Below are positions 6,819 to 9,201 of a stretch of 9,201 nt of DNA, in pieces. This DNA comes from Eubacteriales bacterium. GTDB lineage: Bacteria > Bacillota > Clostridia > JAQUNY01. Made by a program: the position numbers and the translations under genes. The notes beneath the pieces were generated by a model, which made no database searches, had not been told where the DNA came from, and was given only the letters and a program-made list of their open reading frames with translations. The DNA lies in NCBI GenBank assembly GCA_028717405.1, contig JAQUNY010000053.1, forward strand, positions 1 to 9,201, given 5' to 3'. Position 1 is the stretch's first letter, and each line of letters begins with the position of its first letter.

Positions 6819-6835
6819 TGAAAAATTATTTTTCA
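6819..6835. promoter_or_regulatory. 17-bp palindrome, candidate operator of the RpiR-type regulator
   Basis: TGAAAAATTATTTTTCA has perfect 7-base arms around a 3-base centre. It lies in the leader of the hydrolase-like gene, downstream of its candidate promoter and about 30 bases before the ATG. TGAAA/TTTCA palindromes resemble sites I associate with RpiR-family regulators. The role is inferred and the high A/T content weakens it. Confidence 0.4.
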
Positions 6836-6935
6836 ATGGAGTCTTCCCTCTGACTTTCTTAATCGAAAGATCTCTTATTTTTTTTGCTGGTTTTTGCTTT
6901 GTCCTTAGAGTACCTCTCTTTATGATAATCATGTT

Positions 6936-6964
6936 ATAATATTTTTGTGTCCGCATGTTGTAAA
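6936..6964 (-). promoter_or_regulatory. Sigma-A-like promoter for the hydrolase-like gene
   Basis: On the minus strand, TTTACA (6964-6959) and TATTAT (6941-6936) are separated by 17 bases, each matching consensus at five of six positions. It begins 17 bases after the murQ stop, so the hydrolase gene can be transcribed apart from murQ. The start would be near 6929, giving a leader of about 140 bases that contains the palindrome at 6819-6835. Confidence 0.6.
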
Positions 6965-6981
6965 AAATAAAACAACTACCT

Positions 6982-7992
6982 TTAAACGCCACTTTTCGAT
7001 TGCCTGCCCCGAGCAGGTTTTCTCTGTATAGCCTCTCTCATTACCCCTCTGCTCATGACGGGCTTCTGCTCTGCCTCCTCAAATCTGGTCCCTTCAGCAA
7101 TCTTAACTATTGCCTTTCTGAGATTGCCGCCTGCAATTTCGAGAGCGTTCTCCGCCACACTCCTTTCTGCATCTGATGCAAGCATAAGCATCCTGACAGC
7201 TCTCGCCCAAAGCTTTGAATTGCTAGGTTCCATGTCTATCATCAGGTTTTTATACACTTTCCCGAATTTGATCATTGATGCGGTCGTCAGCATGTTGAGG
7301 GTCATTTTTACGGCCGAACCGGCTTTCATGCGTGTACTTCCCATTATTACCTCGGGTCCGGTTTGCAATGTGATAGTTATGTCAGCCGTCAGAGATATTT
7401 CCGAGTTCTCCGAATTTGTGATCAGAACCGTCGCGGCCCCTTTTTCCGAGGCTTTTTTCATGGCTCCATCGACATATGGCGCATGCCCGCTTGAAGATAT
7501 GCCAACTACCGTATCTTTATTGCTCACACTCATATGCTCGATATCTGCGGCACCTGCTTCAGCGTTGTCTTCAATCCCTTCTATTGCAGTGCCGAATGCG
7601 TTGATACCACCAGCTATGATCCCGGTAACCATGCCCCTGGGGACGCCATATGTAGGTGGACACTCGGTAGCGTCAAGGACGCCAAGGCGTCCGCTTGTTC
7701 CTGCGCCAATATATATAAGTCTTCCACCCTTTTTGAACCTGTCAGTTATAATATCCACCGCTGCCGCAATTTCCGGGAGTGCCTTTTCTACTGCGCCAGC
7801 TACTTTTTTATCCTCATTATTTATCATCTTCAGCATTTCCGTTGTGCTGCGAGAATCTATATCGACCGTATCCGGATTTATCTGTTCAGTTTTTATCCGG
7901 TCAAAATCTAAATAAGCGTCATCATTATCATGTTTACGGCTTTTCATATCATCTTTTCGGTATTTCTCTATGTCATTGAGTTTTTTATTCAT
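6982..7992 (-). CDS. murQ: N-acetylmuramic acid 6-phosphate etherase MurQ
   Basis: MurQ cleaves the lactyl ether of MurNAc-6-phosphate to give GlcNAc-6-phosphate and D-lactate in the cytoplasm, the key step of cell-wall sugar recycling. The 336-residue protein carries the family signatures: the SIS phosphosugar pocket IYIGAGTSGRLGVLDATECPP (first residues at 94), AIEGIEDNAEAG (137-147), VGISSSGHAPYV (163-174) and PEVIMGSTRMKAGSAVKM (213-230). E110 and E141 align by spacing with the two glutamates proposed as catalytic in E. coli MurQ (E83 and E114). The family is usually about 300 residues; here the first 25 or so are a Lys/Asp-rich extension and the end is a short basic tail. The ATG at 7992 has a TGA codon directly upstream in frame. 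Its GGGGAG site is about 14 bases away, so a later start at Met16 is possible. Confidence 0.97.
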   Translation of the reverse strand: MNKKLNDIEKYRKDDMKSRKHDNDDAYLDFDRIKTEQINPDTVDIDSRSTTEMLKMINNEDKKVAGAVEKALPEIAAAVDIITDRFKKGGRLIYIGAGTSGRLGVLDATECPPTYGVPRGMVTGIIAGGINAFGTAIEGIEDNAEAGAADIEHMSVSNKDTVVGISSSGHAPYVDGAMKKASEKGAATVLITNSENSEISLTADITITLQTGPEVIMGSTRMKAGSAVKMTLNMLTTASMIKFGKVYKNLMIDMEPSNSKLWARAVRMLMLASDAERSVAENALEIAGGNLRKAIVKIAEGTRFEEAEQKPVMSRGVMREAIQRKPARGRQSKSGV

Positions 7993-8044
7993 AATTCACA
8001 CTTATGCTCCCCTGCGTGATGTCATTAAAATGTTACTTTTTTAC

Positions 8045-8071
8045 GTTATTATAATATCATAATGTTATTAT
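8045..8071. repeat. 8-bp direct repeats overlapping the murQ promoter
   Basis: GTTATTAT occurs at 8045-8052 and 8064-8071, with starts 19 bases apart. The pair covers the -10 box and spacer of the candidate murQ promoter, as an operator could. The surroundings are very A/T-rich, so chance is a real alternative. Confidence 0.35.
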
Positions 8072-8079
8072 GGTCGCAA
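8051..8079 (-). promoter_or_regulatory. Sigma-A-like promoter for murQ
   Basis: On the minus strand, TTGCGA (8079-8074) and TATTAT (8056-8051) are 17 bases apart. They match consensus at four and five of six positions. The start would be near 8044, giving a leader of about 50 bases before the ATG at 7992. The box lies between the kinase stop and murQ, so murQ may be transcribed both from here and by readthrough from the kinase gene. Confidence 0.5.
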
Positions 8080-8131
8080 TAGTTTTTAAAAAATTTTCTT
8101 TGCGCTGTATTTTTATTTTTATTAATACCTT

Positions 8132-9133
8132 TTATCGGATTGAATTCTGATTAAATTTTAACCATTCAAGACAGATCAACACGGCTCCCCATGCAGCGTC
8201 TTCCCTGCAAGGTTCGAATCTGACTGCAGGAAATTCACTGTTTATCAGGCTGGCTGTTATATTTCGCAAACCTTCAAACTTCGTCAGTATACTTCCGGTA
8301 TAAACGCACGAAACCTGTTTGTCTGACAGCCCCAGCTTCCGGACTACCGGCCTTACCATTGATGCCAGCTCGGCAGCTGCACCTGCAGTTATTTCTCCGG
8401 CGACCTTATCATGTTCGCTAAAAGCTTTTTCACACACAAGCGCAAATGACGCGATATCTTTTTTGGTTTGCCTGCCGCTGTGTACGAAATCAACAATATC
8501 CTGATTTGTGTTGCCTCCGACTGCGTCAGAAACCATATCTGCCATGGAGGTGCGTTCCCCGCGGCCGTCGATACTCTTTGTTACCGCATTCAGAACACGT
8601 TGTCCAATGTAATATCCGCTGCCCTCATCGCTGATAATGTGGCCCCAGCCTCCCACCCGGCAGCTTTCACCATTTTCATCCCGTCCAAAACAAAAAGATC
8701 CTGTTCCGGAGTTCAGAACAATCCCCATGTCAGAAAGAGTGCCGCCATAGAGAGAAGTATATATGTCGCTTGTGACGATTATGTGCGCTGAGGGGAGGAT
8801 CTCCTTAAGGAATCCGGTCAGCTTCTGCGCTCTTGCCCCTCCTGTTGCCCCCGCAGTCCCAAGGCAGACGCAGGCGCAGCTGTCAGCATGAAGTCCATGG
8901 TTGTCGAAAAGGTCCCGGAAAAGCTCCCGAAGATTACCCCTCACCTTCTCTTCACTCTCAGCTGTAAGGTTGCTTCCTCCGGATTCGCTGACACCGGCAG
9001 CTGCATACACTGTTTCGGCAGGAAAATGTTTATCTGGTTCGGCCGGTTCAGCCGAGAGAAGCATATCGGCATAAAATGCCTTAAGCTTCATTTTTGTCCC
9101 GCCGCCGTCAATACCTACAATATACCTTTTCAA
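8132..9133 (-). CDS. BadF/BadG-family sugar kinase, probably MurNAc/GlcNAc kinase (MurK-like)
   Basis: This 333-residue protein has the ASKHA kinase fold of the BadF/BadG/BcrA/BcrD family. Seen in order: phosphate-1 motif GIDGGGTKMKL (7-17), LGTAGATG (91-98), TSDIYTSLYGG with the likely catalytic Asp123 (121-131), phosphate-2 motif NSGTGSFCFG (141-150), GGWGHIISDEGSGYYIG (161-177), and the adenosine-region YTGSILTK late in the protein. Related clostridial enzymes (MurK of Clostridium acetobutylicum) phosphorylate MurNAc and GlcNAc at O6. Directly upstream of murQ, this enzyme would supply MurNAc-6-P from unphosphorylated, non-PTS-imported sugar. A plain GlcNAc kinase is the main alternative. 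The start is a TTG at 9133 with a GGAAGGA ribosome site nine bases upstream. The TTG overlaps the stop of a short upstream frame as TTGA, so translation may be coupled. A 138-base gap separates it from murQ. Confidence 0.93.
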   Translation of the reverse strand: MKRYIVGIDGGGTKMKLKAFYADMLLSAEPAEPDKHFPAETVYAAAGVSESGGSNLTAESEEKVRGNLRELFRDLFDNHGLHADSCACVCLGTAGATGGARAQKLTGFLKEILPSAHIIVTSDIYTSLYGGTLSDMGIVLNSGTGSFCFGRDENGESCRVGGWGHIISDEGSGYYIGQRVLNAVTKSIDGRGERTSMADMVSDAVGGNTNQDIVDFVHSGRQTKKDIASFALVCEKAFSEHDKVAGEITAGAAAELASMVRPVVRKLGLSDKQVSCVYTGSILTKFEGLRNITASLINSEFPAVRFEPCREDAAWGAVLICLEWLKFNQNSIR

Positions 9134-9171
9134 TTTACCTTGTCCTTCCTAAGCAGATTTCCGAAAAACAT
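9130..9171 (-). other. Short frame overlapping the kinase start
   Basis: ATG at 9171 reads 13 codons (MFFGNLLRKDKVN) to a TGA that overlaps the kinase TTG start. The same frame stays open upstream to the window edge. It could be the end of an upstream gene, a coupling mini-frame or chance; no family is recognised. Confidence 0.2.
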
Positions 9172-9189
9172 CTTGAAGCAGCGCGAAAA

Positions 9190-9201
9190 GAGACAGGGGA
9201 C
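9190..9201. repeat. Truncated start of a second REP-like copy at the window edge
   Basis: The final 12 bases, GAGACAGGGGAC, are identical to 3295-3306 in the left arm of the 62-bp palindrome. The copy would continue beyond the window. Confidence 0.6.

Noticed and set aside
6765..6992. 75-codon minus-strand frame between murQ and the hydrolase gene
   Set aside because: It covers the promoter and leader region, is Lys-rich from A-rich sequence, and shows no ribosome site or family.
7055..7915. 286-codon open frame on the plus strand opposite murQ
   Set aside because: It is fully antisense to an unmistakable murQ, has no ribosome site of note and no recognisable domain; its length follows from murQ codon use.
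8085..8131. Hairpin after the kinase gene (CGCAA...TTGCG) as a terminator
   Set aside because: The stem is only five bases with an A/T-only interior and no T-run placed after it.

Overview
The window looks like chromosomal DNA of a low-to-mid G+C Gram-positive bacterium of the Clostridia type. The evidence is strong AGGAGG-type ribosome sites, AT-rich intergenic regions with sigma-A-like promoters, MurQ, BadF-kinase and RpiR proteins of clostridial flavour, and an ATG/TTG start mix. The genus cannot be fixed from the sequence alone. All seven recognisable genes lie on the minus strand, so transcription runs from high to low coordinates.

Read in the direction of transcription, the right half (9201 to 3358) is an amino-sugar recycling cassette. 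It holds a BadF/BadG-type sugar kinase of the MurNAc/GlcNAc kinase kind (9133-8132), MurQ N-acetylmuramic acid 6-phosphate etherase (7992-6982), a large cytoplasmic glycoside-hydrolase-like protein with a GH42-like layout (6790-4604), and an RpiR-family HTH-SIS regulator (4212-3358). The kinase would make MurNAc-6-P and MurQ would convert it to GlcNAc-6-P plus D-lactate. The RpiR protein probably senses a phosphosugar. The hydrolase-like protein is the unexplained member; it may release the sugar from an imported glycoside. No transporter lies inside the window. Sigma-A-like promoters can be seen before murQ and before the hydrolase gene, and a weaker one before rpiR.

The left half (3142 to 1) holds a CcdA-type membrane thiol-electron carrier (3142-2300) followed by a membrane-anchored TlpA/ResA-type thioredoxin (2249-1569). 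After these comes a second hydrolase-like gene (1464 to the left edge) that is clearly paralogous to the first. It stays open for 488 codons and runs off the window. It carries Ser where the first copy has the Glu I take to be the candidate nucleophile.

Non-coding structure is rich. A 62-bp near-perfect palindrome (REP-like) sits just after rpiR, next to a 13-bp tandem duplication. The last 12 bases of the window repeat the start of that same motif, so two copies may flank the kinase-murQ-hydrolase-rpiR cassette. A 341-bp unit with perfect 13-bp terminal inverted repeats lies between the hydrolase gene and rpiR and looks like a decayed mobile element. Five 10-bp repeats carrying helically phased A-tracts precede the left hydrolase gene. 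A TGAAA/TTTCA palindrome in the leader of the right hydrolase gene is a candidate operator.
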